Shown: positions 43,676 to 54,628 of the stretch, one piece after another
Layout: each line of letters starts with the position of its first letter
How positions within the stretch are numbered: the stretch's first letter is position 1
Source: Oscarella lobularis
Taxonomy: Eukaryota > Porifera > Homoscleromorpha > Homosclerophorida > Oscarellidae
DNA: 64,000 bases
Assembly (NCBI RefSeq): GCF_947507565.1
Contig: NC_089187.1
Span: 1,426,001-1,490,000 of the forward strand
Direction: 5' to 3'
The notes under the pieces: generated by a model
Database searches by the model: none
Seen by the model: only the letters and a program-made list of their open reading frames with translations
Told to the model about the DNA's origin: nothing
Position numbers and translations under genes: made by a program

Positions 43676-45830
43676 TGAGCTGGCTATAAATTTGCAAAAT
43701 CATGAGGTGATTGAGCCTTTTCTGAGTCATCGTTGAGCGAAGGTAAGTTTTTATTCTGCGCAACGTGCTGAAAAATCTCTCGCTTGCTGCATTTGTTGAA
43801 GGCATAACAAGAAGTAGCTTGAACATTGTGCAGACTTCCGACAGCAATTCTCGCTGAGCTTTGGTTAAACTTCCAAAATATTTCATTACATCGGACAAAC
43901 GAGCTTTCGCAGCAGAAGATGGAAAATTAGTTGAAAGGATTTGAAACTTCTGGTGCAGTCGTTGAGGATGCAAATCGGACTTGTAGAATTTCGTTACAAA
44001 TTCAAACTGAGCTTCAAAATTTTCGCCATTTGCTGCTTTAAGCAGAAGATCTTCAGCACTTTGGTAAATTCGGTACCCTGGTTGATTAAACCTTTAGGTT
44101 ATGGAAGTAGTAATGAGGTCTATAGCCTCAAAGTAAAGTCGTTTGTAGTGCTCTTCTACAGTTGTTGGAAAGTAACACTGACTCTGCACACTGCCAAATT
44201 CAAACCGTTTTGGGACTTTTCGGCGACGTGGCAAACTAGGTTCACCGACTTCTAATGTTTCAGCCGAAGTAATCACTTTTTTCCAAAAACAGCTAAAGTT
44301 CTCATCCGTTCTCAACGACTGAAGGGTTCTATTTGTCATAGTAGCGACCTCTTGACCTTCTGCTGCAGATATATCCGCTTTTTGCAGAGTACGGCTTAAA
44401 TTATCGCTGTTTCGCAGAATTAGCTCTCCCAAAGAAACTCCAAAATAGTAGTCGAACTCCTTCATTTGGGCTGCGACACCTATAATGCGTGCCCTCATTT
44501 CTGTATCTTTAACAGTGTCCATTAATTCAATTCAAAGTTCGTAAAAAACGTGATAGTTTTGCAAAATGCTATGCAAGGCGTGAGCTCGAACGGTCTATCG
44601 AGTAGGGCACAGTATTCTTATTCCTGGTGTGCTCGGTGCCGTCTCTGCCTTTAATCGTGCAATACACGCATCACGTCCCGGAGATTTCTTTATAAGCTTT
44701 GTTATTTCGCGCGTGGTTTCGAGAGCATCCTTCATCAATTTGCAATTCTTGACAGCATCTCCACATGCTAAGTTTAGGGCACGCCCGTAACAATGCGTAT
44801 ATATGGCTCTGGGTTCTTCGTCTAACAGCTGCTTTGCTAGTCTAGATTTTAGGCCAGCCATAGTTGCTGCGCCGTCATAGCGCTGTCCTCTGGCTTTTTC
44901 AATGAAAGGTTAAGCCTTTGAAGGACATCCTTGATGACTAAAATTCGTGTCTTCGCGTTTTTGGCTTCCACGACGTACAGGCCAATAAATTCTTCGCGCA
45001 CTTCAAAATTTTCTGTAACCCAGCGAATACACAAGACAACTTGCTCGCGGTTTGACATGTCTGTAGTCTCATCAGCCATAATTGTGTAAAAAGGAGCGTC
45101 GCGAATAGATGCTGCAACCTTACGAAGGATTTCGAGAGCCATTACTTGAATAATGTCATTTTGCATTTCACCGGACGTGTACTTATCAGTTTTCATTTTA
45201 TCCAGTCAAATACTCTAGGGTCGTCTTCTCCACGGAGCTTTAGCAACAGCGTAAAATTTGAGTCACTCTCATCTCCGTCACCGCGAAGAGGCAAACGTTG
45301 CCTAGCAAAAATCTCAAGTTCGACAAAAGCTTAAGGAAACATTGGCGTCGAACAAGTTTTTCTTTCGCATGCTGTGTGGATAGGCTTTCTCCAATATCGC
45401 GAGTCGTAGCAGGCAGCGTAATGGTTTTAAGCACAGCCTCTTTGTGACAGGAGCTCTCTTCGTGTGCAGCAAACCGGACTGAAGCTTCTTTCCAATTGCA
45501 AAAGCCTGTGGAAATATAGGTAGCCTCGAGGCTAGAGGCTGTGTGCAGCTTTTTTTCTTGTAGGCTTTGACACACGTAAAGCAGAAGGCCCGAAATGCTC
45601 TCTTCGTCGCAATGAATCCACTTCCATCGCGCAAACCACTGCTAGCGGAACGACCTTCTTACGACGGTCTTCTTTCCATACTCCCGAAATGGAAATCGGA
45701 AAGCAACGGCTGGTTAGGCTTGTCTGAGACGGAAACGGGCGTTTGCAACGCCTGGGAAGCCATATGTAAGAGTGAGTCACGTGAAGTCGTCTGCGCATGC
45801 TCTCAGTCTAGCAGTCAAAAAAGAAACTAA
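43676..45830 (-). pseudogene. hAT-type transposase-like gene (TTF-type/DUF4371/dimerisation), broken
   Basis: Minus-strand frames read in order. An N-terminal TTF-type zinc region has CFTCVKAYKKK, GFCNWKEASVRFAAHEESSC and a Cys-His cluster (45634-45240). Then DUF4371-like core segments follow: KTDKYTSGEMQNDII, FYTIMADETTDMSNREQVV (catalytic Asp), FIGLYVVEAKNAKTRI (45196-44849), then MAGLKSRLAKQ, CYGRALNLACGDAVKN (44861-44595). The long C-terminal region (44522-44094) is followed by the hAT dimerisation motif LLVMPSTNAASERFFSTLRR (43973-43690). The gene resembles ZMYM1/ZNF862-like proteins. It is split by at least four frameshifts. Its 3' end abuts the truncated Ty3 fragment at about 43675. 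Confidence 0.85.
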
Positions 45831-45834
45831 TTTA

Positions 45835-46725
45835 AGTAGAATTATACTTATTTATATATGCTCTGGAAAAAAGTGGTACTGCCCGAACCGTACCAGTCGC
45901 ACCACCTCTGACGGCCCTGCCGCTAGTGTTGACGGCAAGAAACAGAAGCATCGTCCATAACTAGCGCACGCTATGGAAAACTCCAAATTCATACATCTGC
46001 AACATTCAGTATCTTGCGGAACAGGTATATTCATTAGATAGAAATCGTTTTCGTTCAGCAGATATTTTACGTAGGTGCTGAGCACAACGGTTGCCAACGC
46101 TACCAGACATGCCAAGTGTCAAGCATTGCGCGTGAATGTCACGCATTAATGGCTTATGGCACGCCAACACGCATCGCTGCGTTTTCACGCATTTCAGATT
46201 TTTCACCTAATTTATCGCAGGCAATTACTAGATACATCATGTGCTATCTATCTTTGGTGCGATTACAAGTTGTGCGTGTGCTGTGCACGTACGCGTTCGT
46301 TAGGAAGATAGTTCGCACGATCATTCAGATCTTCTCATTCTCGAAGCGAATGAAGGTAGGAAAGCATTCTTTTGTTTGTCGCGCACGCCGTCTCATATTC
46401 TGCCGTCTCTGTGGAGTCGATTCTGACTCCAGTAGCGATGACGACAACGGCGATCTTCACCCTTCGCCACCTAACCCAAAGAGAGCTAAAGCGGCTCGCA
46501 GCGGAGCTGCAAAATATATAACTGTCGGTACAACGAAGACTGAGAAAAGGTTTCCTTTTATCAGAAGAGGAAAAACCAGCCCAGCTTCTATGGAAGAAAG
46601 ATGCCAGCGGCTCTCACCAAGGAAAAGCTGATGTCAAACAACATCAAAAGTCTTCATGTCATGAAAAAATATAAGCGTAATTGAACAAAACGCTTCGCTT
46701 CTTACAATGGGCTTTGTTCCACGGC
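45835..46725. other. no recognised gene
   Basis: A plus frame (46116-46631) contains SDSSSDDDNGDLHPSPPNPK and a basic C-terminus, but no domain and no clear start. It may be the N-terminal remnant of the hAT gene that follows, or chance. Confidence 0.3.
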
Positions 46726-47154
46726 AGAGCTTGCTTGAGAAAAAGGTAGTGTGTCAAACAATAAAGAATCTCAAACAAGCTTTCCTAGATAAGAAGAGCA
46801 GAGGTGAAAATAACAATGTTTTTGACCGAGCACAATGTTCCCATCGCCGTCATGGATCACACGTCGCTAGTGCTTAAAAATATCTTTCCAGAATCCGCAA
46901 TTGCTAAGGGATTTTCTTGCGCAAAGACTAAAACTACACTCATTATTAATGACGCTCTTTGCCTTCATTTTGAAACCGAACTTGTGGATCAAATTAAAAC
47001 AAAACCCTTTCTCAATTGCTATTGACGAATTTAACGACACTGACTTACTAAGAATGAACCCTGTTACTATTAGTTTCATGAAAAGCAGATGAAAGCAACA
47101 ACAAAATTTCTGGAGTTTGAAGTGCTACCGCTGAAGTCATCTTCCCTGCTTTAA

Positions 47155-48204
47155 AGGGGAACTGAAGTGGCAAAAAAATTTATCCCGATTACTGCTGTTT
47201 CGTGTCTACGTGAATACGTACGATTCGATAGTGTTAGTCAAAATTTTGTAACCCAAAGTTTCGCGGCTCTATAACACTCTAAAGTTTAGTGGGCGGAGTA
47301 AGGCATGACGTCACAATAGGAACGGAAGGGGCGTTTTGGCTGCTTCCAGTACTTCTTTGACAGCTTCTAGAGTCGAATTCGCTTACTAGCTATGATAGAC
47401 TTTACCGATTTACGGTAGATACTGATACAAAGAAGCTATAGCTTCGACGTCTAGCTCCATTTTAAGGAAATAAGTGCAAGTTTCATTTTCGGGGAAACCG
47501 CTCCGTCTTCTAACTAGGTTTTGAACAAACGCGGGGTTTACTGTATAATTGAAACAGTTTCAAACGGTTCTAGAGAGGCGAACGTCGTTGTAGGCATGAT
47601 TTCGGCGGCTACCGAAATAGCGGCCGAAACTGGATGCAGCGAAATGCACTGATTGCCTAAAACGGGGCGCAGTATCGCTTATTCAAAGCGATCTGAACTA
47701 GAACTGACGCTCGGCATACGTCCTTGTTGAGAAAAATCGTGCTGTATAGGCTATCGAAAATGTACTGGAAGCAGCAGAAAAACCCACTTCCGTTCCTATT
47801 GTGACGTCACTGACTCTTCTACGCCCAAACTAAAGTGGCTCTAAGTCCGCGCCTAAGGATCGCGATTCAGCTGATAGGAATCGCCCAGTATCGACTTCCC
47901 GAAGATTTGTCCCGTGTCTAAGGCTCTCATGAGTGCAGCTTCGATTTCGTCTTGCGATCGTCCTGTCTTCATAAGACGTTTGCAGATTCTGCCTTTGGTT
48001 GGGCGCTTTTTTTGTCGCTTAATCACGCGTATCGCCAATCGAATTTCGTCTTCGATATCTTTCATTTCTTATTGGCAGTGGCTATTGTTACGACAGTCGT
48101 AACTGGACCTCAAGCTATTCTATCGTAATGGACTATCGCCATTAGAGTAGGCCTATCTATAGCTCAAGCATATCAAAAGTTTCCCTGACCACTTCAGTTC
48201 CCCT
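47155..48204. mobile_element. TTAA-flanked DNA element (1,050 bp) with AGGGG...CCCCT ends
   Basis: Terminal inverted repeats of 16 bp read AGGGGAACTGAAGTGG. TTAA lies on both sides (47151-54, 48205-08). A second, inner inverted repeat of about 70 bp (47284-47355 against 47766-47836) contains TGACGTCAC. TTAA duplications occur in piggyBac and Kolobok elements; the AGGGG end fits Kolobok-type elements better. It encodes no transposase but contains one short ORF with a winged-helix-like domain. Confidence 0.85.
47853..48065 (-). CDS. SAMD1-like winged-helix ORF inside the TTAA element
   Basis: A 70-residue ORF reads MKDIEDEIRLAIRVIKRQKK ... GRICKRLMKT ... DEIEAALMRALDTGQIF then YQLNRD. The spacing of Ile-Arg-x-Ala-Ile, Lys-x-Arg-Pro, Arg-Ile-Cys, the acidic helix and the final Tyr-x-x-x-Arg matches the atypical winged helix of SAMD1/KAT6-type proteins that bind unmethylated CpG DNA. 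It may be the remaining DNA-binding exon of an autonomous relative of the element, or a captured host exon. No partner exon is visible. Confidence 0.5.
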   Translation of the reverse strand: MKDIEDEIRLAIRVIKRQKKRPTKGRICKRLMKTGRSQDEIEAALMRALDTGQIFGKSILGDSYQLNRDP

Positions 48205-48664
48205 TTAAACGAAGCTCTCACGACAAGATCCATTTTGTCGGATAATTGCGTGGGTCTTTCGGTTGACAACGCTTCAGTTAAAATTGGAAAACATAACAGT
48301 CTTCTTACCAGAGCAAAAGAAAAGAATTATTCTATTTGCATAATAGGATGCCTATGCCACATACTTCATAACACCGCTCAAAAGGTTGCTCGCAGTTTTA
48401 GAAATGTGAGAGAGAATAATATAAGGTACAATTTAATTGTGGATTTGAGATTCCTCGTTTTGATGTAAAAGACGCAATGATTCATCTTTTGCATTACTTT
48501 GATAAAAGCACTAAAGGAAGGCCGAGTTTTCAGGTTCGTATCCCAACCTTTGGTATGTCTTATTTTCTTTGTTGCAGAATATGCAGACTTTGTGGTGTAG
48601 AATTTAGAAAAGCTATTCATCACATTAATATTAGGTGGTAAATCTTAATTTCAAGTAGAATAGC

Positions 48665-49165
48665 AGGGGTGCGGTCCTCCTTGATTGGTTGGTATGTGTA
48701 GATGCTGTAGGTGATTGCAGCCTGCTTTCTTGTAGTTGAAAGTGTCCTCAACCACAATGCAGGATCCTTTATCCGCTTTTTTGTTTATTATGTCCCTGTA
48801 TAATGTTAGGCCCTTGAGTGCTTGTTGTTCTACGGGTGTAATATTGAGTCGGGGTCGTTTTGGTTTCAGTCCCAAAACATGATTTTGTAACACCGTGATA
48901 AATCGTTCCAATTTAGTATTTTTCACTTTTTCAAGTGTAAAAGAGGATTTGGGCTTATACGGTTGTCGTGGGTTGGATTTGTTCATGGGATTTTGGTATG
49001 TGAAGTAATATTGGAGGCGGACCTTTCGTACAAAGGCCCGTACCGACATGAGGTCGTAGTGGTGTAGGACAGAAGGATAGGCCCTTGTGTAAGAGGAAAT
49101 GTTTGTGGGTTGTTAGAACGCGTTGTGGAAGGTTGACAACCGTATTCATAGATCCGCGAGCGCAA
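48665..49165 (-). pseudogene. Penelope-like element fragment (N-terminal RT region)
   Basis: Minus frames read VVNLPQRVLTT, then LHKGLSFCPTP (the typical LxKGLSFCPTP motif of Penelope-like proteins), a YKPKSSFTLEKV linker, and TPVEQQALKGLTLYRDIINK, ADKGSCIVVEDTFNY (the KPADKGS-type motif). They stop at the junction near 48662. At least two frameshifts separate these blocks. The rest of the RT and the GIY-YIG endonuclease are missing. Confidence 0.75.
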
Positions 49166-49178
49166 GCACCGAAGCCGT

Positions 49179-49955
49179 CTATTTTTTTATTTCTGGCGTT
49201 TTGAACGCCCTCTGCCGTTGCTGGCTCGGCCTTGCCTTGCGTCGTTTCCAGGTTCTTCCCCGCCTCTTTTTCGCGCTGCGTACAGGTAAGGCACGTTTAA
49301 ATTGGCAGTCATGGGTTATAGAGAGAATACCTTCGGCATGTCGTTTTCTGTTTGCACGCGCGAACAGGGTTGAGACCTGTCTGTCCGAATCAGCATGCCC
49401 GTCACTCAAAATTCGATCGTATTGGTCCTAGATCAGGTCCCCCGCCGAACCGCTCTCGTAGTGAGCGCTCGCGTTCCACGGCGAGAACCTGATCTTTTTC
49501 GAGGGCCTCCACGACCCTCGTGTAATGGGTCACCAGAGCATCCAAGATGCTCTGTTGATATTCCTTCTTCATTGCCGCGATAATGTCCAGAATTGACGTG
49601 TCTCGCGGACGGAATGGATTGATGATGAGTGCAGGTCATCCCCCGTGGGGAATGACCTGTTTGCGCGTATTTTTTGTGTTCCGTGAGACGCATCTCCGCC
49701 TTCGTAATCGCTGCACCTGTCTGTACTTGAAAAGCCGCGAGGTCGAGAATGTTCTCCCGATCCTTCTCGCTCGGCTCCGGCGTCGACGCGGCGAGCGGCA
49801 CAACAGGCGGTGGTGGACGCAGCGGCGGAGCTCCTTCGTTGTCCGATTTATGTTTGAGGTACTTCTGGATTTTTCTCTCAAGGAGATTGTCCAGAAGCAC
49901 CCCGAAGTTGCAACGTTTGATACATTCATCCAACGCATAGTCGCTCGACGGTGGA
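49179..49955 (-). pseudogene. unrecognised degraded protein-coding stretch
   Basis: Coding-like minus-strand frames read KRCNFGVLLDNLLERKIQKY, a Pro-rich PPLRPPPPVVPLAAS linker, ENILDLAAFQVQTGAAITKA and EMRLTEHKKYAQT. After a frame change they read SILDIIAAMKKEYQQSILDA, VVEALEKDQVLAVERERSLR and a basic tail. The shape (helical, Pro linker, coiled coil, basic end) would suit a retroelement Gag, for example of DIRS type, but nothing decisive is seen. A near-perfect 28-bp palindrome interrupts the frame at about 49634-49661. Confidence 0.3.
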
Positions 49956-49959
49956 AGAG

Positions 49960-51114
49960 ATCTCTTTTGGGGGATCAAATAGACAGCGCCAGAGAGGCTG
50001 CTGTAAAGGCCGCCGAAGAGGCTTCGTCCGCAGCTCATACTCTACTTCAATTAGGGGAAACGGTAGAGGCTATTACGCCTGACTGTGACACGCGTGCTTG
50101 CCAAACCGATATAGGTGGTGACGATCTGCTTGCTGACGCGAAGGAATGTTGTCAACTTCAAGCACAACTGCACACTTTGCGAGAGTCTTCCATCTCAGAA
50201 TTTTCCGAAAAGCGTTTTCATGGAGACGATGGACGAGTAAAATTTTACACCGGGTTGCCGTCCTTCGGTCATCTTCAGGCAGTGTACAGATTGGTTGTGG
50301 GAGGGGTTGATGATGCCTCTTCTTCGGTCGTGCCAATGTTTCATCAATTTGTAGCTGTTTTATGCAAGCTGAGGCTTAATTTAATGGATCAAGATTTGGC
50401 TTACCGACTAAACGTCACTCAACCGACGTTTTCCCGGTGTTTCACCAAATGGATTGACATCATGTGCTGCAGTGCATACGACTGAAACCACTCGTTCAAT
50501 GGCCGACAAGAGACGCTGTACGCAAGACAATGCCGCTCGAATTTCGACGTCACTTTCCCCAGTGTGTTGCAGTAACTGATTGCTTTGAGGTTTTTACGGA
50601 ACGAGCTTCTGACCTAAAGGCAAAGGCGCAGTCATACTCTAATTACAAGCATCATCAAACCGTGAAATTTTTGATTGCCCTGTGTCCCTCTGGCGCCATT
50701 TCATTTATCTCTCAAGGATGGGGCGGTAGAACGTCTGATAAACATTTTACTGAAAATTGTGGCATTTTGTCTAACCTCTTGCATGGTGACATGATTATGG
50801 CAGATCGTGGATTTAACATTTCACAAGCAGTAGCTTCATACGGAGCAACGCTAAAAACTCCTCCTTTTACTAAGAGACGCAGTCAATTACCAAAGGAAGA
50901 AGTCGACTTTGCCAGGCAGCTTTCTCGAGTGAGAATACATGTGGAAAGAATAATATCATTGCTGCGACGAAAGTACACCCTCCTCTCTTCTACAGTACCA
51001 ATTAGACTTATAAAGAAGTGTTCGGACGATTCTGGAATGACAACCCTAGACAAAATTGCTGTAATAGGTAGTGCTTTATGCAATTGCTGTGACTCTATTG
51101 TACCTAGTCATTGA
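49960..51114 (+). pseudogene. DDE transposase of the second ISL2EU-like element, one frameshift
   Basis: The frame from about 49960 has an Ala/Glu-rich coiled coil (AREAAVKAAEEASSAAHTL), DTRACQTDI, then DDGRVKFYTGLPSFGHLQAV and DQDLAYRLNVTQPTFSRCF (HTH). Near 50470-50485 a one-base shift breaks it, and the next frame starts at LKPLVQWPTRD. The DDE core follows: AVTDCFEVFTERA (D1), GRTSDKHFTENCG, MADRGFNIS (D2) and RIHVERIISLLRRKYTLL (E). All core acidic residues are present. It lacks a THAP module in the visible region, unlike the first element; its N-terminus may have been lost with the left end. Confidence 0.8.
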
Positions 51115-51123
51115 TTGAATGAT

Positions 51124-52924
51124 TTATTTCTTCTTTTCAGCACTTCTATTTTTTCTACACTCAGGACAGAGCCATTCACCTTTCGGAACTTTAGTGATCC
51201 AGAGGCATTCCGTGTGGAACCACTGAATAATGCAGTTGCTGTTGTCGCAACCAATCATTTCTCTTCCTTCCTCTTCTTCTCTTTTGCAGAAGCACCACGT
51301 TGGACGCCCAGTCTTGTTCTTTGGAACGCATTGCGCTGTCTGCCTGGTGTAATATTTTGCAAGTAACTCCGGTAAAATGCCACATCGATAAAAAATTTTA
51401 ACTTTCAGTAGCTCCCTCGAGAGAAAATCGTTGTCAATGACAACCCTTTCCACAAAGAAACAACTCGGTGTCCAAACAACGAAATCGCAATATTCTGACG
51501 AAGACAGCAGCATTTGTAATTGGATTTGATAATAGTAGGCGTGATCTCTCGCCAGAGCAAAAAACCATCACTTCCCTTCAGGCAGAAATCAGGCTGGCGA
51601 GCGGCTTCAGTTAATGATTGCCCCTCGCATCGAACAGGACATTTCACCTCTACCACTCCTTCACCGCAGCAGTCGCAGCATACTATGCTGTCGGGTGTAG
51701 CGCCAAGTTGAGGAAATTGGGGTCGAACAATAAGTCCGCATGGTTTCAACCTCAAATTGCGATGTTCGCGTTTCCGCACCTTTTCGTACGCTTGAAGAGC
51801 CGTTGCCTCCTTGCTAGAACCCCACGAGGTGGCTTCACTAAAGAATTTGTAGCTCTCAGGATAGCAAATACGCTTGATCAACGAAATTGATGGCCTGCCA
51901 CTTTCCGAGTCTGTGCGCGCCGCTGCCTTGAAATTCGACGCAGTAACACGGCCAGCGCGATGACGAAACCAGAGACGACTCCTAGCTTGTCGTTTGGTCT
52001 GTTCTTCGATTGTTCTCGATTGAGATTCGGAAACAACGATTTTGCTAAAGACATCTTCGCTCGCTTCCAAAATCTCGGAATAAGAAAGGGTAGCTAATGA
52101 ATCGTTATATAAATCTGTCAGGATCATGGGCTGATCCGTTTCGAGAAAAGCATCCCAATAGTTTGGCTGCAGCGAAAGTATGACTGATGCCTTGCCCGCA
52201 CTTCGACAAGTTTTCGTAGAAGCTTTTTAATTCGTCGTTCGTCGGAGCGGAACTGGCCACTGCCTTAGTCCTTGGCACAGTTGCGCTGCTGCTGCTGCTG
52301 CTTCCTGCATCAGCGCTACTCGCAGAGAGATTCATCTTCTTCGGAGGGACAAAATCGATTTCGGCTGTTGGAGCGAAGGGAGCCGCTTTTCCAGATAGAT
52401 CAGCCCACCGACATGGTACTGACGTACACGATGCATTATTTGCCCTTTCTGCTGTATAAATCGCTGCAAATAGAAGAGCCGCCACATGCGAGCACGCTTC
52501 ACCCAATCCTGCCATGCACGTGCAGTGGGCACATAAGACGGTTCCATTCTCCTCGGCTCCCACCCAAGAGCGTAAATACGGAGCGTTCACTGCTTGAGAA
52601 TGTCCAACCTTACCGAGGACGACGTATTTGGATGGCTTCGCTACACGAACGTCTGTTACCCACCCAGCCGTGAAAAACTTGTACCCGTCGAGACTTTTGT
52701 ACGCCTTCAGCGATTCTTTCGTGTACAGGCTCAGGGTGTTGATAAGATAGTTGTAGACGTCAGGAAATTCGATAGAAGGCCAAGTGTCACTCGTAGCAGC
52801 TGAATCTATCACTTACGGATCGTCAACGTCGGGACCGATGATGGCGAGTTTCTCCAAGTAGCGACTCTTAGCTTCGTCTTCGAGAGCGAAATAGTAGGAG
52901 GAAAAGCGTTGCGAAGACATGGCA
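51124..52924 (-). pseudogene. SWIM-YqaJ-PHD gene of the second ISL2EU-like element
   Basis: It starts at 52924 (MSSQRFSSYYFALEDEAKSR). An in-frame TAA at 52813-52815 follows DDP, where relatives have an aromatic residue. The SWIM finger is at about 52510-52460 ([20 protein letters not shown]), followed by CTSVPCRW, parallel to CTSKPCYW of the first element. A frameshift near 52195 precedes [13 protein letters not shown]. YqaJ nuclease motifs are GRVTASNFKAA, SSKEATALQAYEK, GATPDSIVC and VVEVKCPV. Another shift near 51535 precedes CDFVVWTPSCFFVERVV. The C-terminus is a PHD finger: WCFCKR, MIGCDNSNCIIQWFHTECL and WLCPEC, ING-like. The PHD fusion is a difference from the first element. Role: presumably a DNA-end-processing partner of the transposase. 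Confidence 0.8.
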
Positions 52925-54628
52925 GTAAGCGAATAGGCCGCTGCTAGCGCGTGCGAGTGAACAGCGCATGCCACTCAAACCCCGAAGACTTTTTGCCACC
53001 CATGCGCGCGTCCATGTGACGTCATGAATATGATCTATAAGTGCTCGGTCAAAATCGGACATGTGGCTCTTTTTCGAACGATGTGAAGAGTCTCCTTCGG
53101 CGAAATGCACTATTTGCGGAAAGCTGTTAGCGTTAAGAGGTGGAACAAGTAATCTACGCGACCATCTGACAAAACTTCACGGCTCTACTTACGAAAAAGC
53201 TGTCAAAGGAAGCGGTCACAAAGGAAAGGAAACGTCAGGAGAGACTCTCGATGCGTTTGTTCGAACGAAGTCGTGTTCCGCGACGGGATCACGTGAAATT
53301 ACACACAAAATAGCAACTATGATTGTTGTCGACATGAGGCCAATCAGAATGGTAGAATGCGCTGGATTCAAGAGTCTTCTGTCGTTTCTAGAACCAGGAT
53401 ACACTGTGCCAAGCCACCAGAGTGCTTCGGATATGATCTCATTGAGGCATAGACAAGGAAAGCAAAAACTTATTAATGAATTGGCTAAAGCATCATCTGT
53501 CGCATTAACAACAGACATGTGGACCAGCATTACTATGGATGCCTATATGACAGTGACTGCCCATTATGTTTCTAAGCATCGGGAGATGGTATCGTGCGTC
53601 TTAGAAACAAGTCACTTCCCAGAACGACACACAGGCCAAAACATAGCGGAAAAACTCTTTGAAGTCACAAATGAATACAAAATTCAAACCAAAATATCTG
53701 CCGTTGTTCATGATCAAGCTTCAAACATTGAGCTTGCAATGAGAATTTTAGAAGATCAAGGTTGGTTGAATTGACTGTGTGCAGCTCATCGGCTTCAAAG
53801 AAGTATTGCTCATGGTCTGTCTAGTAACGGAATTGCAAGACTTCTTTCTGCGTCTCGAAAGCTTGTAGGGCACTTCCGGCACAGTGTCCTTGCAACAGAA
53901 GCCTTAAGGTTACGACAGAAATCGATGCAGAAAGAAGTAGAGAAATTAAAGATTGACTGCTCTACTAGATGGAATTCAAGCTTTTACATGTTGCAGACGC
54001 TACTTCGACAGCGATGGCCAATTTCGGCAGTTTGATGACAGCGTCACCAAGCGGGCAGATCACACGTTAGACCTTCGCCAAGAGCAGTGGCAGCTTGCAA
54101 GGATTTAGTTAAATGTCTCGAGCCTTTTGAAACGGCGACGACATTCTTTAGCGCAGAAAAGCATTCAACGATATCATGCGTCATTCCCATAATCTGCGGA
54201 CTTCTTGACCAGCTGCGCGATTCTGCTGAGGATGCAGTAGCAATGAAATATTTCAAGGCATCTGTTCGCGAAGACCTCATTTCTAGATTTCACATTCGTA
54301 CGTCTCATGATTGGGTGAAAGAGTGGATTATTGTAGCAACGACAATTGATCCTCGGTTCAAAAGCTTAAGATTTCTAGCAGAAGATGAGGCAATAACAGA
54401 TAAGGAAGAGCTCGAAGAGAGGATGCAAAGCATTGAGACAAATGAACCAGAAGTTCAAGAAAATATACCGGTAACAGAAGATGAGCCGAAGAGCAAGAGG
54501 TCCAAACTTGATGCTTTGCTTGGCATCGAAGAAACAGGTGGAACTTCTACCGAAACAGATGAGCTTCAAGAAAATTTAGCAGAAAGAAACCAGCCACACT
54601 CTACCGATCCTCTTTGCTGGTGGAAAAA

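Larger units (their letters stand above)
46730..48650 (+). pseudogene. second hAT-like transposase fragment, split by a TTAA element
   Basis: Upstream of the insert, frames read FLTEHNVPIAVMDHTSLVLK, AKGFSCAKTKTTLI and PFSIAIDEFNDTD (catalytic Asp region). Downstream (48209-48650) they read LSDNCVGLSVDNASVKIGKH, CIIGCLCHILHNTAQKVA and FDVKDAMIHLLHYFDKSTKGR, the next conserved block of ZMYM/hAT-like transposases. Removing 47155-48208 (the element plus one TTAA) gives a continuous frame (EVIFPALNEALTTRSIL). A frame change near 46990 and another after 48470 remain. The C-terminal third and the BED/TTF N-terminus are missing. Confidence 0.75.
49955..52990. mobile_element. second, decayed ISL2EU-like element
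   Basis: It has the same convergent layout as the complete element at 11.6-15.8 kb: DDE transposase on the plus strand (to 51114) and SWIM-YqaJ on the minus strand (from 52924). The stops are 10 bp apart. The SWIM-YqaJ gene additionally ends in a PHD finger. Protein identity to the first element is low, so this is a different family of the same group. The outer ends are not defined: no inverted repeat pair was found, and the left side runs into the unrecognised stretch at 49.2-49.95 kb. Confidence 0.7.

Noticed and set aside
49583-49950. N-terminal extension of the second DDE transposase (Arg-rich plus-strand frame)
   Set aside because: Its composition (RRRRGERHNRRWW) is the antisense of the better coding frames on the minus strand; recognisable transposase sequence starts only at about 49960.
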